In this document: piece after piece, positions 12,101-22,525 of the stretch
How positions within the stretch are numbered: position 1 is the first letter of the stretch
How the letters are laid out: every line of letters begins with the position of its first letter
Origin: Strongylocentrotus droebachiensis
Lineage: Eukaryota; Echinodermata; Echinoidea; Camarodonta; Strongylocentrotidae
Assembly (NCBI GenBank): GCA_035222895.1
Contig: JAVYIG010000889.1
Coordinates: 1-64,000 of the forward strand
Length of the DNA stretch: 64,000 bases
Direction: 5' to 3'
The notes under the pieces: generated by a model
Told to the model about the DNA's origin: nothing
The model's database searches: none
Seen by the model: only the letters and a program-made list of their open reading frames with translations
Position numbers and translations under genes: made by a program

Positions 12101-14040
12101 TTATTATGGTATGCATTTTCCTCTCAGAGAAACAATGGCCATTAAACACTTTTAAACATTTTGCTTAACGTAATTGCCCTGAAAGTGCCGTATCCCAACC
12201 GGAGGCATCATCTTTGCCCTCGTCTTCAAAACTCTTTTTCCAGAAGTGAACTGCATATGAAAATATATTGAGCGATTGAGCGAAACGGCGTGCCCATTCA
12301 TAAGAGTCTAATTGTCGTGAAAATTGCCATTTTAGAGCATGTGCCGGCAAATTACGAAAATAAACAACCCAATTTGTCTATGTTGGGGATTACCCTACTT
12401 GGTGAACATGTCTATGAATTGGGTCCGATACCTGCGTTTCTAAATGCTCTTGTTCGCTTTTGTTCCTGTCATTTAGATAACTGGATATTCAGAGATGGAC
12501 GCCGAAAGCGCACATAATAAGTTCTTTGTCGATTTGTGGAATGTTCTCTCTTTTCTCCGTGAGCTGCATCATTTGGAAATGAATGTTCCTGAATTCGTTC
12601 CTGCTTTACCTCTAGAGCTCGAGCCCCTCCTGTCTGTGCAGACCTTCAAGACAAAAATCGATTCTCATATAGATGTCTTTCCAATACTGCTTTCCCGATT
12701 ACCAAATATTTCAGAACTTGACATAATTGCCGCGAATAATTATGACAGGATAGCAGAGGAAACCTACTACGATGCGGTCGTTTCGACCATCATTGACGGA
12801 TTTGTGAAGAATGATGTCCAACTGACAGTTCTCAATATGACCTTTGACCCGGATTGGAACGGAAGCGAAACTGTGTCACGTGACACTGTTCAAAACTTTA
12901 TCCAAATGTTGAAGAAGAGTGGCAAGATGCTGCAACTCGAAATCATCAGTTTGGACTACTGTGTGTTCAAAGAATCAGACTTGATAGAAATCATTACAGC
13001 CATCAGAGAATGTACGTCTATCATGATTTTGAGGTGAGTTTGTAACAGGGACATAACAGTCAAAACCTATTTCTGTACAGAATTGTATATGTTATTGGAA
13101 CCATTTTTTCTCAATTATGTAAAATCAGATCTTCAAATGTAATAATTGTACGATTATGCGTTCATATTCCTTTAGCATTTGTTGATCCACTACAGTCTAT
13201 GCCTACATTATGAATGAACGTAATTATAAATGGTTTGAACCTAATCAAAACGAGTTCATTATCAGGATTTCCATTTCCATTATATTTTGACGTTAGCGAG
13301 GTAAAATGTATTTTTCGTCTTTTTAAAACTTTCACTTAAGAAAATGTCCGGCCTCAGTCATGTTACTCAGAAAGTATTTAAGCAACGATGTTGGTATCTT
13401 ATAAGTTTTTATGTATACATTTCTGTAACTTATAGAACATAATACTTTCCTGTCCTTCTTTTCCTTCCTTCTATTTCTATTCTTATTAGGATTGCTTGTA
13501 GTTTGGATTCTGAAGGAGAGCTTTATCGTTTCGCCATCCAACTACACCAGCCACATGAAGATAAGCAAGAGCCCAATCAGAGCGATCATAGCGGGTGGCT
13601 AATGCTGACTTTATTCTACACGGATCCAGAGGTAATTTTTGACAGTGTTTAGGAAGATAGAATGACAAAAACAAAAGAGAAGAGAAAGATGTATTTCGTG
13701 AAATGTGTTTCCTAATCCTATGTCAAACTGAACTAATTCTCTATCATTGTTTAATAATGTGACATGTTAATTAGAAATTCAATGTCATTGGATATTTAAA
13801 TGAGTTTAATCATGGTAGGATGGGATGGGAATAAGCCAGTGTTTACCTTAGATCAAACGCTTAGGTGCCAACATATAGAGCTCTATCCATTTTCTTCTCC
13901 CTTACTTTCTAAATTTTCATTATTTTTAGTAGTAGTAGTAGTAGGCTATTCCGAATTATTCATAACTTTTGATACTGGTGTTTCTATTTCAGACAAATGT
14001 AATGACTGAGGGAAATTTCGTTCTACCCCGTTCGCAGTAA
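5878..14040 (+). CDS. NLR-type receptor gene: Death - TM - EGF - NACHT - LRR-like (9 exons)
   Basis: Joined exons: 5878-6154, 6939-7001, 8234-8347, 8690-10215, 10556-10801, 11364-11597, 12477-13033, 13490-13631, 13993-14040. Every junction has AG/GT borders and the phases agree (1,1,1,0,0,0,2,0). The total is 3207 nt, exactly 1068 codons plus TAA. The order is Death-like fold, hydrophobic helix, six-cysteine EGF, NACHT with Walker [10 protein letters not shown], Walker B and TSRP, then three related leucine-rich modules. Proteins of this family sense microbial or danger signals in the cytosol and oligomerise through NACHT to recruit Death-domain partners. The extra TM and EGF exons are unusual for the family and would place part of the protein across a membrane. 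The start is the ATG six bases inside the first exon (context GTGATGG), so a non-coding 5' exon is likely. The exon joins are my inference from splice signals; no transcript was seen. An alternative is that TM and EGF are skipped cassettes. Confidence 0.75.
6939..7001 (+). CDS. NLR gene exon: transmembrane cassette
   Basis: A 63-nt symmetric exon (phase 1-1) sits between TATTGCAG and CCTG|GTAAGC. It encodes a hydrophobic helix, [15 protein letters not shown], closed by a short polar tail. It is too short for any ORF caller, but both splice signals are strong and the frame fits both neighbours. Inclusion would anchor the receptor in a membrane. Confidence 0.6.
7040..7345 (+). repeat. Probable tRNA-derived SINE relic
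   Basis: The sequence has a pol III B-box-like motif GGTTCGATGCC near 7074, followed by a SINE-like body. A clear A box was not found, so the head is probably truncated. It lies in the intron between the TM and EGF exons of the NLR gene. Confidence 0.4.
7391..7463 (+). pseudogene. Partial duplicate of the EGF exon (3' half only)
   Basis: The stretch matches the second half of the intact EGF exon at 8234-8347, including the GAGACAG|GTAGGCC donor and its following intron. The first three cysteine codons and the acceptor are missing. It is a broken tandem copy and would not be spliced as a full EGF unit. Confidence 0.7.
7519..7892. mobile_element. Harbinger-like MITE with TAA duplication and empty-site evidence
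   Basis: A 374-bp element with 16-bp terminal inverted repeats, GGGCGTGTTCATGCTT against AAGCATGAACGCGCCC (15/16 paired). It is flanked by TAA at 7516-7518 and 7893-7895. The paralogous intron copy at 8396-8410 reads straight through TTTTAAGATACCC, which is the uninterrupted site. A three-base TAA duplication fits PIF/Harbinger elements (known of the family). No coding capacity. Confidence 0.75.
8061..8150 (+). pseudogene. Partial duplicate of the EGF exon (5' part)
   Basis: After CTACTCACAG the frame gives [16 protein letters not shown] and two further cysteines, then runs into unrelated sequence where the last cysteine should be. It complements the 3'-half copy at 7391-7463, as though one duplicate had been broken in the middle. 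No good donor lies at the break. Confidence 0.65.
8234..8347 (+). CDS. NLR gene exon: EGF-like domain cassette
   Basis: A 114-nt symmetric exon (phase 1-1), with acceptor TTCTCACAG and donor GAGACAG|GTAGGC. The 38 residues have six cysteines spaced C-x4-C-x5-C-x8-C-x-C-x8-C, the classical Notch-type EGF spacing, with QNGGTC and GYGGSDC landmarks. EGF modules need an oxidising, extracellular setting, which conflicts with a cytosolic NACHT on the same chain unless topology or splicing separates them. Confidence 0.7.
8690..10215 (+). CDS. NLR gene exon: NACHT NTPase domain
   Basis: One large exon of 1526 nt (enters phase 1, leaves phase 0), from TTATTCCAG to AAAAG|GTAATG. After a linker ending near SLYKEDNNN comes [13 protein letters not shown] (Walker A, about 8935-8970), then [12 protein letters not shown] (Walker B, about 9172), VLVTSRP (sensor 1, about 9283), a [12 protein letters not shown] segment and the late NLR signature [15 protein letters not shown]. 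All catalytic residues needed for ATP binding are present. The open frame extends upstream to 8548, but those bases are intron, since they repeat the intron after the partial EGF copy. Confidence 0.88.
10556..10801 (+). CDS. NLR gene exon: leucine-rich module 1
   Basis: 246 nt, phase 0-0, between GCATTGTAG and ATA|GTAAGT. The 82 residues contain [19 protein letters not shown] and [13 protein letters not shown]. The next two exons share the same skeleton (LW..., L.LPIP, L.PL.SV..F, LP.L.EL), so the module appears to have spread by exon duplication. Confidence 0.75.
10847..10910 (+). repeat. Poly-G/poly-C inverted pair in an NLR intron
   Basis: A G run at 10854-10866 and a C run near 10896-10904 face each other. 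No element boundary was found. Confidence 0.4.
11364..11597 (+). CDS. NLR gene exon: leucine-rich module 2
   Basis: 234 nt, phase 0-0, from TTTTACAG to TTTGAT|GTAAGT. It encodes [22 protein letters not shown] and [12 protein letters not shown] (segments of one 78-residue module). It is homologous to modules 1 and 3. Confidence 0.75.
12477..13033 (+). CDS. NLR gene exon: leucine-rich module 3 and C-terminal LRRs
   Basis: 557 nt, phase 0 to 2, from TGTCATTTAG to TTGAG|GTGAGT. It begins with a third copy of the module ([19 protein letters not shown]), followed by a region with [19 protein letters not shown] and [13 protein letters not shown]. These resemble longer ribonuclease-inhibitor-type leucine-rich repeats. 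Confidence 0.75.
13490..13631 (+). CDS. NLR gene penultimate exon
   Basis: 142 nt with acceptor CTTATTAG and donor CCAGAG|GTAATT. The frame restored by phase 2 gives [15 protein letters not shown] and [14 protein letters not shown]. No named domain was recognised. Confidence 0.6.
13993..14040 (+). CDS. NLR gene last coding exon
   Basis: It follows TTTCTATTTCAG and encodes [15 protein letters not shown] and TAA at 14038-14040. The short tail has no recognised motif. Confidence 0.55.
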   Translation, partial: TNVMTEGNFVLPRSQ

Positions 14041-15365
14041 CCAACATAAGAGGTATAGAAGAGAATGTTTGTTAAAAGAAGATTCGAATTTGCTCATTCT
14101 GTCAGGTCTGTAAAGAGACCCCAAAAATCTGTCTTTTTTTTGTTCCGTGATTATGTTCCGCTGGGACTACACATTACTGCACCGAAAAACACCTAAAACA
14201 TGTTTAAAAGACTCATTCGAGCGGACGGATTTTTCTGTCTAATTCTGTAGATTTTCTGCTTTGGACCTAATTGCTAAAGTGTGTGTGGAATCCAGTAGAC
14301 TGATACGTCACCGAAGGGCCAGTGAACCGAAGGAAAGAAAACGATGTATGAAGCTATATACGGTCTCATGAACATTACTTCTGACTCGTAGTCAAAATAT
14401 TTACCCACTATCGATGCTCTTATGACCGACAATTGGTATGCCTTGTGGACCTACACGTAAACTTTCTAACTGCAGAGTTGTCAGAAAGCCCACATGATCA
14501 TGGTGACCGAGATCATCCCGAGTCTCAGGTGGGGGGGGGGGGGGGTGCTTAGAACTTGTGGTACTGTTTCTGAAACTAGACGTGGTCCTAGAAGGTTTTT
14601 TGTGTAGGTGGAGGGAGCTGATGGGGGTTCGGAGTTCTTGCATTCATTTTCTACATGCAACTTGCCTCGCTTAACTGTATATATTTTCGTTGAAAATTAT
14701 TTGTATTTGTATGCATCTTATTTAATATACTGAAAAAGAAACATCTCCATATGTATAAAAGTATGCATGCTGTTCCATAGTCTCACTAATACGTCTAGAG
14801 AACTGGTTGTTCCATTGTTAATTTACGCAAGAAAGAAAAGAAAAAATATGTATACCGATATATTATATAATTATGTGTGTGTTGGGGGGGGGGGTTGGGG
14901 GTAAGGGTGTTGAGCTCCCCTCTAAAATAGACTGTAGACTTGGTTCACGATAGCCTTTAGTATGTATGGTCTACGATCTTGTAGACCCGAGAATCTTCGC
15001 TCTAGTCAACATTCGGCAGCTTTGGATGTCCCAGACTGAAGCCTGCATTGTCATGATTGTGTACACAGTAGAATAAATGAATGTTCCACTGTGGCCCTAG
15101 AGGAGAGTGAAGACAAACTCTTATGCAGGCCTATATCTCAACTACACTCAGATTGGTTTAATTACCCTTCCTTTTGCAATTCTAGACTTGGGAATCACTG
15201 AAGACTGATGTATGATGATGTTTAAGAATTGTTGCGGACTGTTCATGTAGGCCTACGCAGAGTGCTGCAAGCCTGTGCTGTTTATATTAGTTACGATAAA
15301 TCTTACTTTTATGATTTAGGATTCCGTTTACTGCAAACAATGCAACAATAAAGTGTATTCATTAA
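14041..15365 (+). other. Probable NLR gene 3' UTR and flank
   Basis: No coding exon was found here. AATAAA at about 15347 (in TGCAACAATAAAGTG) is the first well-placed polyadenylation signal after the stop. Poly-G tracts occur at 14529 and 14884. Confidence 0.35.
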
Positions 15366-16560
15366 TTTTATATGATTCCTTTAGAGTGGTTTCTTTAATA
15401 GGTCAAATGTTCATAGCAGCTTTATGTATTGAACTTACTAATCACAACTTCATTTGTATTTGTTTATATTCATGAGTTTTGTGAGTGTCTACATTATGTT
15501 TGTTATCGCCTTAAGCTGTATATAAGGATTGCCTATCATCTGCGAAAAAAGAAGAAGAAGAGAGCGTTTGGCACTTTTTCACATACAATGACTTTTACTT
15601 CTTGTATTACGTGTATACAGTTACAACTAAATGTATATTTTGATTTCTGAAATGATTCAACAGTTTGCCTCTTCATTTTTAACTTGTTTATACGATGGCT
15701 AATTGTCTTTCCGTATAATGGAGAAAAAAAAGAAATTTCTAAGGGAAAATTCTTGCATTTGTAAGTTTTAAATTGTGTTAAGTCGGATAGTCTGTGCGGT
15801 TTGGGGATTTGTTTAAATAAAATGGTACGAATGGGTAGATGTAGTAGTGATTAATTTTATAATCAAACAGGTGTTAATAAATCGACGTAATCCGTCTTTA
15901 TTTTGATGGTTTTAGGAGGAATTTAAATAAATTTCACAAAAAGGCCGTTTTAAAGGGTTATTGTTATTATTTATGACTTCATCTTTTTAAATTTCTCTTT
16001 ACAGCTCATCATTAATGACGTTATTAACAACATACACAAATCCATTTTCAGGCATTTAGTATGGTCAGTACCAAAACCTTCAAAGTATTTAACAAAAACA
16101 TCTCATGAAACTTTTGAAGTGGACTCATTTGCCTTGTTTTTCACATGTTATATCTTCCAATAATCATTGGGATCCGTAAATTATTATACATATCTTTATA
16201 GTAACTCCTCCTCTTCCTATAATTTTGAGGAAAAAAACGTATATACAATTTTCCTTTTACAATCATTGCTTCTTTATTTGTTTGCACATCAACTATTTCT
16301 AAATCTATCCTTATATTTAAATTTTTCCGTACGTGCAGCGCCCTACATCTCAAACTTATACCAACGAGAATTTTCTCTTTCTTTTCCTTATTACCTTTAA
16401 TAACAAATTTATAATAATAAACATGTTTGACTTCAGTGCAGCATTAACATAATAGAAGGCTAGCAGTCACAACAATATCATGATGAGATACCTCTCTAAC
16501 TATATAGATGAGTCCAACAATTCTGTAAACTGATAATTGCATCAAAATTATCCAAGGCAG
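15366..16560. other. AT-rich intergenic stretch
   Basis: No coding exon, RNA gene or clear transposon boundary seen. Confidence 0.35.
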
Positions 16561-16564
16561 CTCT

Positions 16565-16840
16565 GGACTTCGCTCATCTGGCGTTACTCTCCAGATGCCC
16601 ATTACTCATCTCAAGGGATATGGAGACCGAGCATTTTCCTCTATTGCTCCTCGCCTGTGGAATTCCCTCCCATCATCTATTCGCGAAATTGACAACCTTA
16701 ACCACTTCAAAGCTTCACTCAAAACTCACATCTTCCTTCAGACATTAAAACTTTATTGGAGGAGCTCGCGCCTTTGAATGTTTTGTGATACAGATATATG
16801 GCGCCATAAAAATGCTGTAAATCATCATCATCATCTAAAA
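16565..16840 (+). mobile_element. LINE relic: ORF2 C-terminal end
   Basis: The frame GYGDRAFSSIAPRLWNSLPS and IREIDNLNHFKASLKTHIF is the conserved tail of CR1/L2-like ORF2. It is followed by a short (ATC)n run near 16820, a plausible 3' tail. Confidence 0.8.
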
Positions 16841-16916
16841 GCATCATGTTTCGAATGGTCCCAACTTATTCTAGACGGAATAATAATATCAGGATCAATA
16901 GCTTCTAATTCACACC

Positions 16917-17310
16917 GGTGTGTTGGCTCAGTCAGCAGAGCGACCGCCTCACAACCGGGAGGTCGTGGGTTCGAAGCCCGGCCGCGTCATACCAAAATAC
17001 GTTAAGAGACGGGAGTTGCTGCTACCTTGTTTGACGTTCAACAATAAGGAATATAGCAACGTCGATATGGCGCTGCTCAGTGGCTGCCGGGCTCACGATC
17101 AATTGGGCAAAAAGAATTTCCATTTTCGGTTTAATGCTACGGTCACAGTTCGTACGAACGATAATTTCGTACGAATCTCCCTGTTTTAATCCACTGTCTT
17201 CCCGAATTTCCATTGTCTGAAAATCGTTCGTACGGCGTTCGTAGCAGTTCGTAATGGCATTTGTGACCGAGGCTTTACTTAATAACATTTTCAGTGGACT
17301 TTAAAAGATT
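16917..17310 (+). mobile_element. tRNA-derived SINE, copy 1
   Basis: A-box-like TGGCTCAGTCAG at 16924 and B-box GGTTCGAAGCC at 16968 lie in a tRNA-like head with a CTCACAA anticodon loop (CAC, valine-like). The body matches copy 2 at 20564 and ends in ATT repeats. A 143-bp insertion (17136-17278) interrupts it. Confidence 0.75.
17136..17278. mobile_element. Small MITE inside SINE copy 1
   Basis: Compared with SINE copy 2, extra sequence lies between two TTAAT copies (17131-17135, 17279-17283). Its ends share CGGTCACA in inverted orientation and it is rich in TTCGTACGAA-like palindromes. Ends are approximate. Confidence 0.5.
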
Positions 17311-17925
17311 ATTATTATAATTGCCCTTCAACTTTCAATTTAACAAAAATGGGACAATGCTATAATCTGACCTCAATCTATCAAAAACAACACAAACGTC
17401 ATTAGCATAGAGCAGTAACACTCACTGGATGCTCAAATATAATCAATTTTACTACCACTAGCACAGTTCAACACACCTTTATCAACATCTACTATAACCA
17501 TTGACAATATGAACGTCTTCATTTTTTTTTGGACACAAAGATATCGAATTTTCGACCATCATAAACATTGAATGAGTGATCCATATTGTATCTTGTAATA
17601 CAGAGGCCGAAATTCTCTAACTCTTCTTTAAAATTTACGTCATCAATTAAAGATCCGTCGCTGTTTAATCTGTATCATCAAAAGTAACAGAGTCATCTTA
17701 AAAAAACAGTTCGAGCATTAAAATCTCCAACTAGAATAATTGGCAAAATAGTTCTAGTTTCCAACGCTTCACAATCCTCAATTCATGATCATCAAACCAT
17801 TTAGAGCCCTCATAAGTGATATACACGACAGTTATGAGTAATACAGAAAACATGGGTGTGTCGGATTCAATCCTCAATACATTTTCTGATTGAAATTGTA
17901 TATTTGAAAATAAGGGTCAATGTCG
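17311..17925. other. Stretch without a recognised feature
   Basis: AT-rich. No splice-supported exon or repeat boundary was seen. Confidence 0.3.
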
Positions 17926-17928
17926 CTA

Positions 17929-18714
17929 TTCATAAGGACCGCTATTCATAAGGTTCGCTATTCATAAGGTCCGCTATTCATAATTGGAGAAAAGGGTCAT
18001 TATTCATAAGGGTCATTATTCATAAGGACCGCTATTCATAATCAAAGAAGAGGGTCGGTATTCATAATATAAGAAGAGGGTCGCTATTCATAATACGAAA
18101 TCGGGGTCGTTATTCATAAGGGTCCCTATTCATAATATTACACAAGGGTCGGTATTCATAACACAGAAAGAGGGTCGCTATTCATAATACGAAATGAGGG
18201 TCGCTATTCATAATACGAAATGAGGGTCGCTATTCATAATGCAAAATGAGGGTCGCTAGTCATAAGGTTCATTATTCATAAGGGTCATTATTCATAATCG
18301 ATGAAGATGGTCGCTATTCATAATAGGAGTAGAGGGTCGATATTTATAATAGAAGAAGAGGGTCGCTATTCATAATAGGAGTAGGGGGTCGCTATTCATA
18401 ATAGTAGAAGAGGGTCGCTATTCATAATAGGAGTAGAGGGTCGCTATTCATAATAAGAAATGAGGGTCGCTATTCATAAAAATAAATGAGGGTCGCTATT
18501 CATAATAGGACTAGAGGGTTGCTATTCATAATACGAAATGAGGGTCGCTATTCATAATATGAGGAGAGGGTTGCTATTCATAATAGGAGAAGAGGGTCAC
18601 TATTCATAATAGGAGAAGAGGGTTGCTATTCATAATATGAGAAGAGGGTCGCTATTCATAATAGGAGAAGAGGGTCGCTATTCATAAAAGGAGAAGAGGG
18701 TCGCTATTCATAAT
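17929..18714 (+). repeat. 26-bp minisatellite array
   Basis: About 30 units of GAGGGTCGCTATTCATAATA plus a six-base variable end (cGAAAT, gGAGAA or gGAGTA). The left edge has shorter, degenerate units with GGTCC or GGTCATT. Variation is concentrated at the unit junctions, and the right half is more homogeneous. Confidence 0.92.
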
Positions 18715-18715
18715 A

Positions 18716-18825
18716 CACTGTCGCTCATATAGGTGTAATATTTTTGTTTTACCCCAATTTATGGAATTATTTAAAAAATAATTTAAAAATAATAGATCTA
18801 GATAATAGTATACATTCTTTTTCTT
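18716..18825 (+). mobile_element. Truncated mariner-like MITE (left half)
   Basis: It starts CACTGTCG after TA, and shares the ACCCCAATTTA-GGAA and ATAGATCTAGATAAT blocks of the complete copy at 33905-34203. It begins exactly where the minisatellite stops. Confidence 0.55.
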
Positions 18826-18829
18826 AATG

Positions 18830-20560
18830 TATCGCTATTCCTACCCCCCCCCCCCAAAAAAAAAGAAGATAAATGCATGAAAGAATTTTGTTAGTATTCT
18901 TTCTTCAGAAAAGCGCTTTGAATTAAAACACGTACCAGATAAAAAAAAAAAAAAAAAAAAAACTAATCTATATACTTAAAATGAAAACAGCAGAAGTATT
19001 AAAACTTATTTACAATACAAATATCGCATACATACAAGAAACAAAAACTTTACTCTTCTAAATATTATTTGGTAGACGTCCTGACAACGAAGCTTTTAAC
19101 AAAATAAAAAATGTTGCGTTACTAAGTTGGCACATCAGGTGATTTTCTTTAAAAAACACGTAAATATTTCACTTCAGAATTTAATTCAGAAGTTTACTTT
19201 ATCATCTTAAAGTAGATATTCATTGATTTTAAAAACTAACTTTATTTTCATTATTGCAAAGTTGAAACTTTGATTCGACAAGGTTATCAAAATTCAATGC
19301 TTGGAAACATTCGAAGTAATGATTATTATAAATTACAAAACGCTTAAATACAGCCCCCGCATAGCACCTGAAGAGCTCTCCGAACGCTGCTGAGATGTGT
19401 GAGATCACAGTATGGACATGACTTGCACAAGCAGACGATGTCCCATGACATCTCACACATTTTCAGTGCCTGTATTTTCATCTTCTTTTGAGTTCTTTCT
19501 CTAACTTCAGTACCGTCAGGCTAAATGTATAATCTATTGCCTCACTCTAAACCCCGCGCATGGTTTTATTTTGATGACAAATGCAGCGATACAAAAATAA
19601 AGGAATCTGTCGCTTGTAAACAAAATAAGACGCCATTGTATATATATTCAGCTGCACACACCGGGGTATGTTCGGCGTTTCACGAGGGAACAAATGCCGT
19701 CCTTAATATCATTCCGGAGGTTTTTCAATTTGAAGGTCTGGTTTCTTTGATTGTTAATGAACCCCTATCCTGTGTATTTGCAAGCAAAAGATTTTAGTTA
19801 TCAGAATCGGGTCATATCCCCTTTTGAATGGTTTGACATGCCATTACATTTATATACACTAAACTCATTATAATTTGAGAAATAATAGCTTTGCAATTAT
19901 GTTCATTCCCTATGGGATGTCGTCTGCTTGGGCAGTGTTGGTCCATATAGTGACGTCATTAAAACATCGTTATTTTTCCGGCAAATCTCTCGTATATCCC
20001 AGCTGCTATGAAGGTGGTTGTATTTGTATTTTTATAAATCACCCGATATTTAGTTGACCTAAAACTTGTACGATGGCCATCTGTTAGCTTACCAGTTTCT
20101 AGTGATACATTAATTGACATATTTGTGATCTTCTTTGAATTTCACCTTTAAATATAATCTTTCAAAATTCGGACACGAGAGGACGCTTTTCACAATATCA
20201 TAAAAGTACATTTTCATTTTGCTTTCCTGAATGATATGCAGGTATTGTGTGACTTACGTTGCTAACAATCACTTTAACATCCGTATTCTATTAAAACACC
20301 ACGGCCCAGAACAAAAAATAAATAGAACAAATCTGATCTGTTCACATCTATTCTCACATGAAAAAAAAACGTTCTACTTTTACTCACCAATATGAGGGCA
20401 ATCATGCGCGTGAATTCTTGCTAAATTTGAATTACAAGGTAATCATGATTTGGGCAAAATACCAGAGATGGGCAGGAAACCGCCCCAAATTGATCAGAAA
20501 CATAATTGTACTCTTTATGGGCATTGCGCACCCAGTATCTTTTTAAAGGTAATACAAAGT
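18830..20560. other. Stretch with a weak inverted repeat, no gene
   Basis: AAGCAGACGATGTCCCAT at about 19431 and ATGGGATGTCGTCTGCTT at about 19914 are inverted partners, suggesting an old element of unknown class. A 90-codon open frame at 19525-19797 has no family signature. No exon was called. Confidence 0.35.
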
Positions 20561-20563
20561 TTT

Positions 20564-20814
20564 GGTGTTGGCTCAGTCAGTAGAGCGTCCGCCTCACAAC
20601 CGGGAGGTCGTGGGTTCGAACCCCAGCCGCGTCATACCAAAATACGTTAAAAGATGGGAGCTGTTGCTACCTTGTTTGGCGTTCAACAATAAGGGATAGA
20701 GCAACGTCGATCTGGCGCTGCTCAGTGGCTGCCGGGCTCACGATCAATTGGGCAAAGAGAATTTCCGTTTCGGTTTAATAAAATTTGGAGTGGACTATTA
20801 GGCTATTATTATTA

Positions 20815-20848
<34 letters not shown>

Positions 20849-20850
20849 AG
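20564..20850 (+). mobile_element. tRNA-derived SINE, copy 2
   Basis: The same head as copy 1 (A-box TGGCTCAGTCAG, B-box GGTTCGAACCC) and the same body, uninterrupted, ending AATTTGGAGTGGACTATTAG and an (ATT)n tail at 20808-20848. Confidence 0.8.
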
Positions 20851-22367
20851 CGATCCTACAATATTCAGTGGTCGTTGGCGCGGTTGAAATCGAGTGTAAA
20901 GTGATGAAATTGTAATAATAAACTAAATGTTGTATAGCTCCCTCTCAAGGTCAATATATTAATTTAGCTATAAAACAGTGTTTCTAGACTAAAATCGACC
21001 GATTGGCTATTCCCGTTCGGAAATTAAATATCACAACTACATATTCTGAGATTTTCATGGTCGCAGCTACCATTGTATGGCCGTAGGCGCTATTTGAAAT
21101 TTATCAAAATTTACCGGGAGCACCGATAAATGTTTATATTCAATTTATCTCGAAAGCAGAAGTGTTTTAGGGGCTAAATTTTCTAGTGCTTATAATGCAT
21201 CCACAGGGGCATCCTATTATGTACCAAAATTGTACAGAATCACTATCCAGCCAATTTTCAAAATTTCCCAAAACTTTGTATTACCTTTTAGAGTGGTACG
21301 CTCTTTAAGTATTTTTTTTTTACAAAGCAACCTATTAATTGCCAAGATGAGAACAAGAGACTCACCTGAATCTATCGAGATCCGGAAAATGACAATTCTA
21401 TATACATAGTCATAGTATACTCAGTTGCACTCCATATAATAGTTGTTGTATTCAACGGACCAGAACAAGTATTTAACGAGACAAGAGAGTCGTAACACGA
21501 TCATGATGATAGCCATTGAAAAATGTTAGTTTTTTTTCCAAACCTAAGCTGATTATATACACTGATCAGCTCTTTGAAATTTTCCAGCGAGCTACAACAA
21601 TTAAAATTCTCCATAAACAGATCTACAATATTCATTTTGACTGGAAAAAGTAGCAAGAAATTATTTACAAAAAACACCTTAAAACATTTGCCATTTACCT
21701 CCTGGAATCAAACTTGGGCTACAAATTCCCTTTGCACAGGCGTCATTTCTATTAAATCATTACCTTGGCTAATCGACACTGTGAATTGTTTTAACCTATT
21801 ATAATAATAAGCCAGATATTTCAAACATTTGATTGAATTGTATAGTATTTGTTTGACTCAATAAAAAAACCTATGGAAGGCTGAAGCGTTTAAAAAAAGT
21901 TGTTTAAAACAACGTTTGCGCTATTCGTTTTGCAATAAAAAAAATTGTTTTGTTTTCGTACGATTTAACTCTCAGATGGCGCGTATGTAGAGGGCGTTTA
22001 ATAGGCGTCGATGAACAAGTTATGAAATGGGTGCTTAGTGTCGGAGTAAACTCAGTAAAAACACGATCGCGAAGACCTTCAAGAAATCAGATTTAGGGCA
22101 TTATCGATAACCTATAGAATTGCCTATTAAGTATATAAATCAGTCAGACGAAGAGAACGCAGCCTTGATGGTCATTGCTGGTTGAGCAAATGTGAAACCA
22201 TTTCACAAATGCTCTTCTGGTAGCCTTCAAGCGGCAAACGCAAAAGAGGTCGCCTCGCAATGATTTTATGCAGTTCAACTAGGAAAAGACATTTGTTTAT
22301 CAAGGCAGGAACGTTGTGGAGCCAAACTCTCCCTTATACACCAACCACTTCCACCGGCCCGGCAACT
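20851..22367. other. Downstream flank / 3' UTR of the STRA6-like gene
   Basis: No exon was seen. Part of this will be the 3' UTR of the minus-strand gene that stops at 22368. An inverted TTGTTTAAAACAAC occurs near 21900. Confidence 0.3.
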
Positions 22368-22525
22368 TTAAACAAGATGAGACGCCTCAACAGAAGATTT
22401 GTTCTGGTTGTCAACACGGAGAGGTATTTTGTAAGCGAGTTGCGGGTTACGGATTAAAGTGTACGCCACAAGCCAGCGGTTGCGGGCGATCCTCCTCTTC
22501 CTACTTAGTGATGGTGCCTCTGAAC
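22368..22525 (-). CDS. STRA6: STRA6-like last exon and stop
   Basis: 158 nt, entering in phase 1 after CTTTCCCCTCAG. It encodes a basic stretch RKRRIARNRWLVAYTLIRNP and ends with TAA at 22370-22368. The RW-AYTL-NP pattern recurs at the C-terminus of vertebrate STRA6. Confidence 0.85.

Noticed and set aside
16920-16992. Functional tRNA-Val gene
   Set aside because: The anticodon stem has mismatches, the acceptor stem does not close, and a shared SINE body follows in two copies.
17929-18714. CRISPR-like regular repeat array
   Set aside because: The unit-to-unit variable part is only about six bases and semi-repetitive, there are no cas genes, and the DNA is eukaryotic: a minisatellite.
19525-19797. 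90-codon ORF as a gene
   Set aside because: No splice support, no family motif, and it lies between inverted repeat arms of an old element.
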